From positions 1 through 7,877 of the forward strand of contig JAFYJX010000058.1 of the NCBI GenBank assembly GCA_017537905.1: DNA of 7,877 nt, in the 5' to 3' direction. The notes under the pieces are model-generated. The model was given only the letters and a program-made list of their open reading frames with translations. It searched no databases and was not told where the DNA came from. How positions within the stretch are numbered: the first letter of the stretch is position 1; every line of letters starts with the position of its first letter. This DNA comes from Clostridiales bacterium. GTDB lineage: Bacteria > Bacillota_A > Clostridia > Saccharofermentanales > Saccharofermentanaceae. The translations under genes and the position numbers were made by a program. Below are positions 1-5,444 of the stretch, piece after piece.

Positions 1-728
1 CAAAGTGCATCAAGTACTTGAAGAGAGCTAACGGCTTCATGCCTCTCACATATGTATGCTTCAAGGATTACGACGAGCTTATCCCTAACAAGTTCGTTGC
101 TTTCAAGAAGGAAGAGATCAAGAACACATTGGGTGAATACCTCGCAGCTAACGGCTTAAAGCAGCTCCGTATCGCTGAGACAGAGAAGTACGCTCACGTT
201 ACATTCTTCTTCAACGGCGGTATCGAAGAGCCCAACAAGGATGAGGACCGTACACTCGTTCCTTCTCCCGCAGTTGCTACATACGACCTTAAGCCTGAGA
301 TGAGCGCTCCCGAAGTTTCCGAGAAGCTCGACGCAGCTATCTGCTCTGATAAGTATGACGTAGTCATCATCAACTTTGCTAACCCTGACATGGTCGGTCA
401 CACAGGCGTTCTCGAAGCAGCTATCAAGGCAGTTGAGAGAGTTGACGCTTGCGTAGGCGGCGCTGTTGAAGCAGTTAAGAAGATGAACGGCGTTCTCTTC
501 ATCTGCGCTGACCACGGCAATGCCGAGCAGATGATGAACCTCGAGACAATGCAGCCTCACACCGCACACACAACAAACCCTGTTCCGTTCATTCTCTACA
601 ACTACGATCCCGAGTACACGCTCCGTGAGGGCGGCCGCCTCTGCGACATCGCTCCTACACTTTTGGAGATCATGGGACTTCCTCAGCCTGCAGAGATGAC
701 AGGCGAGTCACTTCTTATCAAGAAGTAA
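1..728 (+). CDS. gpmI: 2,3-bisphosphoglycerate-independent phosphoglycerate mutase, C-terminal part (5' end outside window)
   Basis: This cytosolic glycolytic enzyme interconverts 3-phosphoglycerate and 2-phosphoglycerate, using two metal ions (usually Mn2+) and a phosphoserine intermediate. The reading frame is open from base 3, so the gene enters from the left. A TTG at 18 is internal, because homologous sequence precedes it. About 241 residues are present of the family's usual 510 or so. This covers the end of the transferase domain and the C-terminal phosphatase-like metal-binding part; the catalytic serine lies upstream. Visible signatures are NPDMVGHTG (Asp at 387-389, His at 399-401), ADHGNAE (Asp-His at 510-515) and [10 protein letters not shown] (second His at 567-569). 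These match the known metal ligands of the family. Lysine is nearly always AAG, which fits a highly expressed gene. It stops at TAA 726-728 and is followed by a terminator. Identity is very secure. Confidence 0.97.
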   Translation, partial: KCIKYLKRANGFMPLTYVCFKDYDELIPNKFVAFKKEEIKNTLGEYLAANGLKQLRIAETEKYAHVTFFFNGGIEEPNKDEDRTLVPSPAVATYDLKPEMSAPEVSEKLDAAICSDKYDVVIINFANPDMVGHTGVLEAAIKAVERVDACVGGAVEAVKKMNGVLFICADHGNAEQMMNLETMQPHTAHTTNPVPFILYNYDPEYTLREGGRLCDIAPTLLEIMGLPQPAEMTGESLLIKK

Positions 729-752
729 TTTAGATTTGCAAGTTCGAAAACG

Positions 753-781
753 AAGGCTGCCTCTGTTGGGGCAGCCTTTTT
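753..781 (+). terminator. Rho-independent terminator after gpmI, probably bidirectional
   Basis: A perfect 9-bp stem, AAGGCTGCC (753-761) with GGCAGCCTT (770-778), encloses an 8-base loop and runs into five T residues (777-781). It begins 24 bases after the gpmI stop. Read on the minus strand, the same stem is followed by CGTTTT, a weaker U-tract. It could therefore also end transcription of the convergent lipoprotein gene that stops at 818. Confidence 0.9.
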
Positions 782-817
782 CGTGGTTGTGTAGATTTGC
801 TATCCGAAAAGTCTGTC

Positions 818-2368
818 TTACGACGCCTTCTGATACGTCATCTCGATCGAAGTGGATTCCAGAAGTTTCTGGGCATCAGAATCGTTAACGGGTGCCGTGA
901 CTGTGATCGCACCAAAGTTGTCGATCGTGCCGGGCATCGTGTCGGTCGCGGAGACGAAGGTGATCGAATTGCCGCTGACGGTGTAGGTGCCTTTGCTCTC
1001 GAGGCTCGAAGTGTCGATCTTCTCGACGTTCGTTGAGACTTCTTCTAAGATCTTCTGCTTCATGTCGGCGTAATCCTTGTAGCCGGCGATCTTTGCCATG
1101 GCGTCGAGACCGACTGATGAAGTGGTGCCGAGGGTGTTCTGGATGATCTTGTCGATGTTCTTTTCGACGAAGGATTTGATGTCGGAGACGAAGCTGTCAC
1201 GGTCGAGCGTGACTTCGTAATTGCCGTTTTTGAGGACCATCGTGGACCTGATACAGATCTTGCCTTCACAGCCTGAAGGGACGGTGACATTGTATTCTTT
1301 GGCGATGTATCTGATGAACTTGTCGGTGATGTCCAGGGTCGTCTTGTAGGTGCCGTCAACTGAGTTAATGCTGATATTGAACTTCTTGTAGGACAGCAGG
1401 CCGCCGAAGTTTACGGTATCGAGATTTGTGATAAACCAGTCGGGACCGGTGCGCTTCAGTTCGCAAACATATTCGTAGGTTATTATGTCGCACTCTTTTA
1501 CGGCCTTCTCGATCTCGGGGATCGAGGAGAAGTTCTTGCCTGCGAGGACCTCGAAATTAGGCCTTTTCATGAGGATGTGGACACGGCCCGTTGTGCCTTC
1601 GATGACCACGGAGGATTCGTCGATCTCGTAACTCATTCCGAATCTTACGGCGCGGCGGAAAGCTACTTCTTCATCGGTCGGTTTTCCTTCGAGGTTGAAA
1701 TAGTCTTGGATAGTTTCGACTACCTGGGGTATTGGTTGAGGGCCGGACAGATATACGGCGACGCCGCAGTCGTCTTCTACGACTGCTTTGGCGATCATTT
1801 CTGCTGTCGCGATGAGGGTTTTTCTGCCGATTACAGGCATGTTGCCGAAGAAGGAAAACAGATCTTTGAATCCGTCGTCGTCGAGATTGGTGACATACCA
1901 TTCATTATCGACTTTCTTAAACTCCACGGTGACTTCGATGTCTCTTGTGGAGGCATTGTCAACGGCAGCAACCAGGTCGCTTATTTCTTTATAGTCCTTT
2001 TTGTTAAGCTCATCGAGATCGGCAATCGAGAAAGTCATGTTTATCGTCGCGTTGTCCTTTTTGACCTTCACGGATTTCTCGTCGACCGTGTATTCGATCG
2101 TGCTTATCATGTGCTCTGCAAAGGAGGCTTCCTCTTCCTGATAGTACTTAAGATTAAGGAGCTCCTTAAAAGTATTCTTGTAGTCGCGGTCGGTGTCTTT
2201 GGTCTTTTTAAGGATCTCGGATGCATCACAGGTCTTGATGGCTTCGCCGAATTCGGAGGCTGCCGTTCTTACAGCTTTTTTGCTGAAGAGCGAGCATGAA
2301 CAAAAGAGAGGGAGCACCATTGCCGCCACGAGAACGATTGATATTTTGCTTTTAATTTTTCTATTCAT
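818..2368 (-). CDS. Lipoprotein A, unknown function, with tandem repeated NTF2-like/DUF-type domain
   Basis: This is a predicted secreted, membrane-anchored lipoprotein of 516 residues; the function is not recognised. The N-terminus is basic (MNRKIKSK), then hydrophobic (residues 9-22), ending in LFCSC, where Cys25 is the likely lipid-modified residue. The lipobox F-C-S-C is not ideal. Residues about 32-172 and 183-326 look like two copies of one domain. The first ends EFKKVDNEWYVTNLDDD.FKDLFS and the second ELKRTGPDWFITNLDTVNFGGLLS. Lipoprotein B (3566-4834) carries a further copy. Residues about 330-516 form a third, different region ending in a beta-rich stretch (GTYTVSGNSITFV). The fold of the repeated domain may be like the DUF4878/DUF5105 NTF2-like lipoprotein domains; this is inference. 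ATG 2368 is preferred over GTG 2374 because AAGGA lies 10 bases from the ATG but only 4 from the GTG. It has its own promoter and is transcribed divergently from the DHH gene. Confidence 0.85.
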   Translation of the reverse strand: MNRKIKSKISIVLVAAMVLPLFCSCSLFSKKAVRTAASEFGEAIKTCDASEILKKTKDTDRDYKNTFKELLNLKYYQEEEASFAEHMISTIEYTVDEKSVKVKKDNATINMTFSIADLDELNKKDYKEISDLVAAVDNASTRDIEVTVEFKKVDNEWYVTNLDDDGFKDLFSFFGNMPVIGRKTLIATAEMIAKAVVEDDCGVAVYLSGPQPIPQVVETIQDYFNLEGKPTDEEVAFRRAVRFGMSYEIDESSVVIEGTTGRVHILMKRPNFEVLAGKNFSSIPEIEKAVKECDIITYEYVCELKRTGPDWFITNLDTVNFGGLLSYKKFNISINSVDGTYKTTLDITDKFIRYIAKEYNVTVPSGCEGKICIRSTMVLKNGNYEVTLDRDSFVSDIKSFVEKNIDKIIQNTLGTTSSVGLDAMAKIAGYKDYADMKQKILEEVSTNVEKIDTSSLESKGTYTVSGNSITFVSATDTMPGTIDNFGAITVTAPVNDSDAQKLLESTSIEMTYQKAS

Positions 2369-2378
2369 TACCACTTAT

Positions 2379-2383
2379 TCCTT
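2379..2383 (-). promoter_or_regulatory. Shine-Dalgarno site that decides the lipoprotein A start
   Basis: On the minus strand AAGGA lies 10 bases before ATG 2368 and 4 bases before the in-frame GTG 2374. The spacing favours the ATG, removing two residues from the longest reading. Confidence 0.7.
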
Positions 2384-2399
2384 GTTCAGTAATACCTTT

Positions 2400-2428
2400 A
2401 CAATACCGACCGCGAATTGCTCCGTCAA
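2400..2428 (-). promoter_or_regulatory. Sigma-A-type promoter for lipoprotein A
   Basis: On the minus strand TTGACG (2428-2423) and TATTGT (2405-2400) are separated by exactly 17 bases. The -35 matches the consensus at 5 of 6 positions and the -10 at 4 of 6. A start of transcription near 2393 would leave a leader of about 25 bases holding the AAGGA site. Confidence 0.72.
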
Positions 2429-2429
2429 G

Positions 2430-2449
2430 GCAAATGTGCTGTAATTTGC
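2430..2449. repeat. Dyad GCAAAT-N8-ATTTGC, possible operator
   Basis: A perfect 6-bp inverted repeat with an 8-base centre begins two bases upstream of the -35 box of the lipoprotein A promoter. Its position between two divergent promoters makes a regulator site possible. The dyad is short enough to arise by chance. Confidence 0.3.
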
Positions 2450-2450
2450 A

Positions 2451-2480
2451 GGCTTGGATGGGCTTGCCGATGCCTTGGAA
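2451..2480 (+). repeat. Three imperfect 10-bp direct repeats upstream of the DHH-gene promoter
   Basis: GGCTTGGATG, GGCTTGCCGA and TGCCTTGGAA follow one another with a period near 10 bases. The first two share GGCTTG exactly; the third has a shifted CCTTGG. They end three bases before the -35 box of the plus-strand promoter, on one face of the helix. This is a layout seen for activator sites. No regulator can be named from the sequence. Confidence 0.35.
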
Positions 2481-2483
2481 TCA

Positions 2484-2512
2484 TTGAATTTTGCCCTGAT
2501 TTCTAGTAAAAT
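2484..2512 (+). promoter_or_regulatory. Sigma-A-type promoter for the DHH phosphoesterase gene
   Basis: TTGAAT (2484-2489) and TAAAAT (2507-2512) have a 17-base spacer and match the consensus at 4 of 6 and 5 of 6 positions. Transcription would start near 2519, giving a leader of about 55 bases before ATG 2575. The promoter lies back to back with the lipoprotein A promoter, whose -35 is 56 bases away. It may serve both the DHH gene and lipoprotein B. Confidence 0.75.
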
Positions 2513-2558
2513 TTCGTTTAGTATTTCAAATGAAAAACTTAAAAATTCGCGGTGAAGG

Positions 2559-2564
2559 AAGGAG
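2559..2564 (+). promoter_or_regulatory. Shine-Dalgarno site that decides the DHH-gene start
   Basis: AAGGAG ends 10 bases before ATG 2575. The frame is open back to an ATG at 2530. That start lies before this RBS, has none of its own, and would add 15 residues ahead of the conserved N-terminus. Confidence 0.85.
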
Positions 2565-2574
2565 ATTCAACCAC

Positions 2575-3501
2575 ATGGATAAGAAGAGACTTATCACCAG
2601 AAGTGACTTTGACGGACTCGTTTGCGCGATGCTTCTTAAAGAGCTCGACATGATCGACGAGATCAAGTTTGTTCACCCGAAGGATGTTCAGGACGGTAAG
2701 GTAGACATTACCGAGAATGACATCACTACGAACCTTCCTTTCGATCCCAGAGTAGGACTTGCTTTCGACCACCACGAGAGCGAACTCGTAAGAAACAACA
2801 TGGAACTCTATGGCCATAAGTTTATCTGCCTGCGAGAGAAGTCCGCTGCAAGAGTCGTTTATAACTACTACGGCGGCGCCGACAAGTTCAAGACGGTCAG
2901 TGAAGAGATCATGACCGCAGTAGATAAGGGCGATTCCGCTGACTTTACTATTGATGAGATCTTAGAGCCCAAGGGCTGGGTCCTCATGAACTTCATTATG
3001 GATGCCAGAACGGGCCTCGGGCGTTTCCACGATTTCAGGATCTCCAACTACCAGCTCATGATGGAGCTTATCGATTACTGCGCACATCACACCATTGATG
3101 AAGTGCTTGAGCATCCGGATGTAAAAGAGCGTACGGAAATGTATTTCGAGCAGCAGGAACTGTTCAAAAAGCAGCTTTCAGAGATCGTTAAGATCGAAGG
3201 TAAGGTTGCACTGATCGACTTAAGGCCGCTCGAGACGATCTATACCGGCAACAGATTCATGGTATACGCCATGTATCCTGAGGCTGAGGTCAGCGTTCAC
3301 GTCGCGTGGGGTTTCCAGAAGCAGAATACGGCTGTCATGATCGGCAAGTCCATCATCAACAAAGCAGGCAAGACCGATATCGGCGCGCTCTGTCTCTCAT
3401 ATGGCGGAGGCGGACATACCAATGCGGGCACATGCCAGCTCGATAACGACAAAGTTGACGCGGAGCTCCCTAACATAATCGCCAAGCTCAACGGAAATTA
3501 A
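2575..3501 (+). CDS. DHH/DHHA1 family phosphoesterase (NrnB / exopolyphosphatase-like)
   Basis: This is a cytosolic metal-dependent phosphoesterase of 308 residues. The DHH family includes oligoribonucleases, cyclic-dinucleotide and pAp phosphatases, RecJ and exopolyphosphatases. This subtype is often annotated as exopolyphosphatase-related or NrnB-like (COG2404). Visible motifs, in order, are SDFDGL (Asp11, Asp13), NDITTNLPF (49-56), the signature DHHES (Asp65, His66, His67), and VDKGDSAD (Asp117, Asp120), the probable fourth metal-binding motif. The C-terminal DHHA1 substrate-binding loop GGGGHTNAGT starts at 277. No membrane segment or extra domain is seen, and all expected catalytic residues appear intact. 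The start is fixed by AAGGAG. It is the first gene after a good promoter and is followed after 64 bp by lipoprotein B, which may be co-transcribed. Family is secure. The substrate (short RNA, cyclic nucleotide or polyphosphate) is not resolved by sequence. Confidence 0.9.
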   Translation: MDKKRLITRSDFDGLVCAMLLKELDMIDEIKFVHPKDVQDGKVDITENDITTNLPFDPRVGLAFDHHESELVRNNMELYGHKFICLREKSAARVVYNYYGGADKFKTVSEEIMTAVDKGDSADFTIDEILEPKGWVLMNFIMDARTGLGRFHDFRISNYQLMMELIDYCAHHTIDEVLEHPDVKERTEMYFEQQELFKKQLSEIVKIEGKVALIDLRPLETIYTGNRFMVYAMYPEAEVSVHVAWGFQKQNTAVMIGKSIINKAGKTDIGALCLSYGGGGHTNAGTCQLDNDKVDAELPNIIAKLNGN

Positions 3502-3513
3502 AACAGTTTAATA

Positions 3514-3540
3514 AGCCGGTTCTTTCACAAAGGGCCGGCT
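3514..3540 (+). terminator. Stem-loop between the DHH gene and lipoprotein B, without a U-tract
   Basis: AGCCGG (3514-3519) pairs with CCGGCT (3535-3540). The stem can extend inward by about six more pairs, including two G-T pairs, to a CAC loop. What follows is ATAAAATTGAAAGG, not a run of T. It may be a weak terminator, an mRNA-end stabiliser or a processing site that allows read-through into lipoprotein B. Confidence 0.5.
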
Positions 3541-3565
3541 ATAAAATTGAAAGGTAATAAGAGAT

Positions 3566-4834
3566 ATGAGATTTAAGAAAGTAACCGCGGCGATCCTTGC
3601 CGCTGCCACGCTCGCAGGATTCACCGGTTGTAATTTCGAAGACAAGAAGAACATCGATGCCGTGATCAAAGTCACGGATCAGTATGTTGAAGCACTTAGC
3701 AATTTCGATTCCAAAGGCATTCTCGAACTGACCAACTGGGATAAAGACGACAAAGGATACAAGGAAGTCGAGTTCTACGTCGGAGGCGGTTTTATAACAG
3801 ATACCGTGCTTATGGATAAAGCTATGGAATGCTACAGCTACATTGCATCCACGATCGAGTATTCATATGAGGACGGCAGGATCACGCTCGAGAAGGACAA
3901 CGCTACTTTGAAGATCCAGTACAAGATGGTCGATTGGAAGACGCTCTTTGCAGGTTCATACAAAGGCTACGACGAACTTATGGATGCTCTTAAGAGCTCG
4001 AAAGATACGATCATCGTAAAAGATACCCTGAAGTTCGAGAAGGTAAAGGGCGAATGGAAACTCACCAAGATTACCAACCTCAGTGAAGCATTCGGCTTTA
4101 TCAATTCGCTTCCTAACATGGGCCTCGATCCGCAGCCGACGATACCTGATCCTACGAGCGATCCTACGGGAACGACAAATTCTGCCGACCTGACTAAAGA
4201 GGCTTTCGAATCTTATCAGTACCTGCTGGAGACGAATAAGGACAGCATTTTGGAAGTTGAAAAACACTTCGGACTTAAGCAGAGCTGCGGTATCTTTGAT
4301 ATTGACGGGGACGGCGTTCCTGAAATGTTCTTCCTTTCGGGCGTTAATGACGGAACGGATGTATATTCGGCAACCCTCAAAATCTACTACTATAACGAAT
4401 ATGCAGGTGAAGCAATACCGGCTATCGAGATCCCGTACATCATTTATGAGGCAGCTTCAGGCGGAATGTATCTGATGTTTGCCACGGCAGACAACCTCAT
4501 TATCACTACCGCGGGCGGTGAAGAGGCTGACTTCAAATACACGACCACGATCTATAATTTCAAGTGGGATAAAGTGGAGACGCTGAGGCGTGACGTGATC
4601 ACTGATTTCAACGCTCCGGAAGGTCAGGATGTAACGATTAAGTACTATAAGAATGACAAGCAGTGCGATGAGGATACATATCTCAATAAATTAATGGTGC
4701 ATGTAACAAACACGAACATTGTACTGGCCAAGAACTATACTCCCGCACCTGATGATCCGGACAACATGCTTAATTCCAAAAAGGCTTATGACATGCTCAG
4801 TTACGAAGACGCGATGGCTCAGTTGAAGGGCTGA
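3566..4834 (+). CDS. Lipoprotein B, unknown function, paralogous N-terminal domain plus DxDxDG C-terminal domain
   Basis: This is a predicted extracytoplasmic lipoprotein of 422 residues; the function is not recognised. The signal peptide MRFKKVTAAILAAATLAGFTGC gives Cys22 as the lipid site (lipobox F-T-G-C). Residues about 30-185 resemble each repeat of lipoprotein A. Shared blocks are STIEY (95-99), KDNATL (110-115) and FEKVKGEWKLT (157-167), followed by a Phe-rich end with NxP. A Pro/Asp/Thr linker (186-205) joins a C-terminal domain. That domain carries FDIDGDGVPE (244-253), a calcium-loop-like pattern with Asp245, 247 and 249 and Glu253, common in clostridial surface lipoproteins. The pattern is followed by Tyr- and Phe-rich beta-type sequence. 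GAAAGG lies 11 bases before ATG 3566. The gene lies 64 bp downstream of the DHH gene with only a poor terminator between, so co-transcription is likely. It may bind an envelope ligand or act as a sensor; this is inference only. Confidence 0.86.
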   Translation: MRFKKVTAAILAAATLAGFTGCNFEDKKNIDAVIKVTDQYVEALSNFDSKGILELTNWDKDDKGYKEVEFYVGGGFITDTVLMDKAMECYSYIASTIEYSYEDGRITLEKDNATLKIQYKMVDWKTLFAGSYKGYDELMDALKSSKDTIIVKDTLKFEKVKGEWKLTKITNLSEAFGFINSLPNMGLDPQPTIPDPTSDPTGTTNSADLTKEAFESYQYLLETNKDSILEVEKHFGLKQSCGIFDIDGDGVPEMFFLSGVNDGTDVYSATLKIYYYNEYAGEAIPAIEIPYIIYEAASGGMYLMFATADNLIITTAGGEEADFKYTTTIYNFKWDKVETLRRDVITDFNAPEGQDVTIKYYKNDKQCDEDTYLNKLMVHVTNTNIVLAKNYTPAPDDPDNMLNSKKAYDMLSYEDAMAQLKG

Positions 4835-4846
4835 TATGTGAGGCAC

Positions 4847-4876
4847 TTTACGATATCACCTTCCAACTGATAAAAT
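4847..4876 (+). promoter_or_regulatory. Candidate promoter for the 112-residue protein gene
   Basis: TTTACG (4847-4852) and TAAAAT (4871-4876) are separated by 18 bases. The -10 is good and the -35 matches at 4 of 6 positions. It lies in the 76-bp gap after lipoprotein B, which has no clear terminator, so read-through is also possible. Confidence 0.45.
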
Positions 4877-4910
4877 AGGTATATATCTGTGAAGCCGGAG
4901 GGCACTTATC

Positions 4911-5249
4911 ATGGACGCATTATTATTTGCTAAGGCAGCTAGAGAAGAGAAGGATGCTATGCTTGAGACTTATCTCAGCAGCACCGATTCTATGGCAGGT
5001 GAACAGATTGCAAAACTTAAGGAGGCAGGTGTCAGCGACGAAGTCTTAAGAGAAGTCTTCGATTCTGTCCTGACCGACTGTTTCTATAACATCCTCCTCG
5101 GAATCGACGGCCAGATGCCGATCGGCTCCCTGGGCGAGAGAAGTTACAGACTCCTTGCTCCCGACAGCACGGTGATCGCAAATGCGAGCGGCACTTTGGC
5201 TGAAGCCGCATACGAGGCTTTCTACGGTGAAGGCGAAGCTGAAGGCTGA
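4911..5249 (+). CDS. Small acidic protein of unknown function, 112 residues
   Basis: I do not recognise this protein. It has no signal peptide or membrane segment, so it is probably cytosolic. Residues 1-60 look helical and charged (KAAREEKDAMLETYL; EQIAKLKEAGVSDEVLREVF). They are followed by FYNILLGIDG (58-67), a possible conserved turn, then PIG (70-72) and YRLL (79-82). The C-terminus, from about 95, is Ala/Glu-rich and ends EGEAEG. It is very acidic overall. Small proteins with an ILLGIDG-like core and YxLL stretch recall some of the immunity-type small proteins of Clostridia, but this is memory, not evidence. GGAGGG (4897-4902) lies 8 bases before ATG 4911. The strong RBS, coding-like third-position bias, candidate promoter and strong terminator 24 bases past the stop support a real single-gene unit. 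Confidence 0.8.
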   Translation: MDALLFAKAAREEKDAMLETYLSSTDSMAGEQIAKLKEAGVSDEVLREVFDSVLTDCFYNILLGIDGQMPIGSLGERSYRLLAPDSTVIANASGTLAEAAYEAFYGEGEAEG

Positions 5250-5272
5250 CATATAACTCGGTTGAAATGAAC

Positions 5273-5308
5273 GGGCCGTTTCCTTTTTGGGAAGCGGCCC
5301 TGTTTTTT
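5273..5308 (+). terminator. Rho-independent terminator after the 112-residue protein gene
   Basis: GGGCCG (5273-5278) pairs with CGGCCC (5295-5300). The stem continues through TTTCC/GGAAG (one G-T pair) to a TTTTTG loop at 5284-5289. The stem is followed by TGTTTTTT. It is a strong terminator on the plus strand. Confidence 0.92.
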
Positions 5309-5321
5309 GCAGTTGCAAAAA
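5304..5321. repeat. Perfect 18-bp inverted repeat over the end of the terminator
   Basis: TTTTTGCA-GT-TGCAAAAA is an inverted repeat with 8-bp arms. Its left arm uses the T-run of the preceding terminator. The right arm supplies an A-run that becomes a U-run on the minus strand. Confidence 0.6.
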
Positions 5322-5325
5322 TTCT

Positions 5326-5410
5326 GTTCCCCAAATTTCATATATAAATTTTTGGGGTAAAAAAAGGGGCATTTTTTGCCCCAAATTTTTATATAACGAA
5401 AATGGGGAAC
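5326..5410. repeat. Large nested inverted repeat, 32-base arms, two 29-bp palindromic units 50 bp apart
   Basis: Arms 5326-5357 and 5379-5410 pair at 25 of 32 positions by hand count, with exact ends GTTCCCCA and its complement. Each arm contains a 29-base imperfect palindrome, 5329-5357 and 5379-5407. Both begin CCCCAAATTT and end GGGG, and their starts are exactly 50 bases apart. A third partial copy, CTGCCCCAAAT, begins at 5416. The region is non-coding and lies between convergent genes. It may be a copy of a dispersed intergenic repeat family, which cannot be tested here. Confidence 0.6.
5359..5382 (-). terminator. Rho-independent terminator for the transporter operon
   Basis: Read on the minus strand, GGGGCA (5382-5377) and TGCCCC (5371-5366) form a 6-bp G+C-rich stem with an AAAAA loop, followed by seven T residues (5365-5359). 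It lies about 60 bases after the transporter stop at 5445. It forms the centre of the larger palindrome cluster. Confidence 0.82.
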
Positions 5411-5444
5411 AATTCTGCCCCAAATCCCAAAGGTATAGCACTTT

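Noticed and set aside
156..569. 137-codon minus-strand open frame inside gpmI
   Set aside because: It is the mirror of a highly conserved enzyme and has no RBS.
1577..2299. 240-codon plus-strand open frame inside lipoprotein A
   Set aside because: It is antisense to a gene with a signal peptide, RBS and promoter. It has no RBS of its own and a Phe/Val/Asp-rich mirror composition.
2530..2574. Upstream ATG giving 15 extra residues on the DHH protein
   Set aside because: AAGGAG is placed for ATG 2575, the added residues precede the family's usual N-terminus, and no RBS lies before 2530.
5326..5425. Repeats considered as a small CRISPR array
   Set aside because: There are only two to three short, imperfect units that are palindromic throughout, with no unique spacers of regular length and no cas genes.
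5046..5441. 131-codon minus-strand open frame over the palindromes, the terminator and the small gene
   Set aside because: It runs through a strong terminator hairpin and the palindrome cluster, and its sequence is explained by those repeats and by antisense of the small gene.
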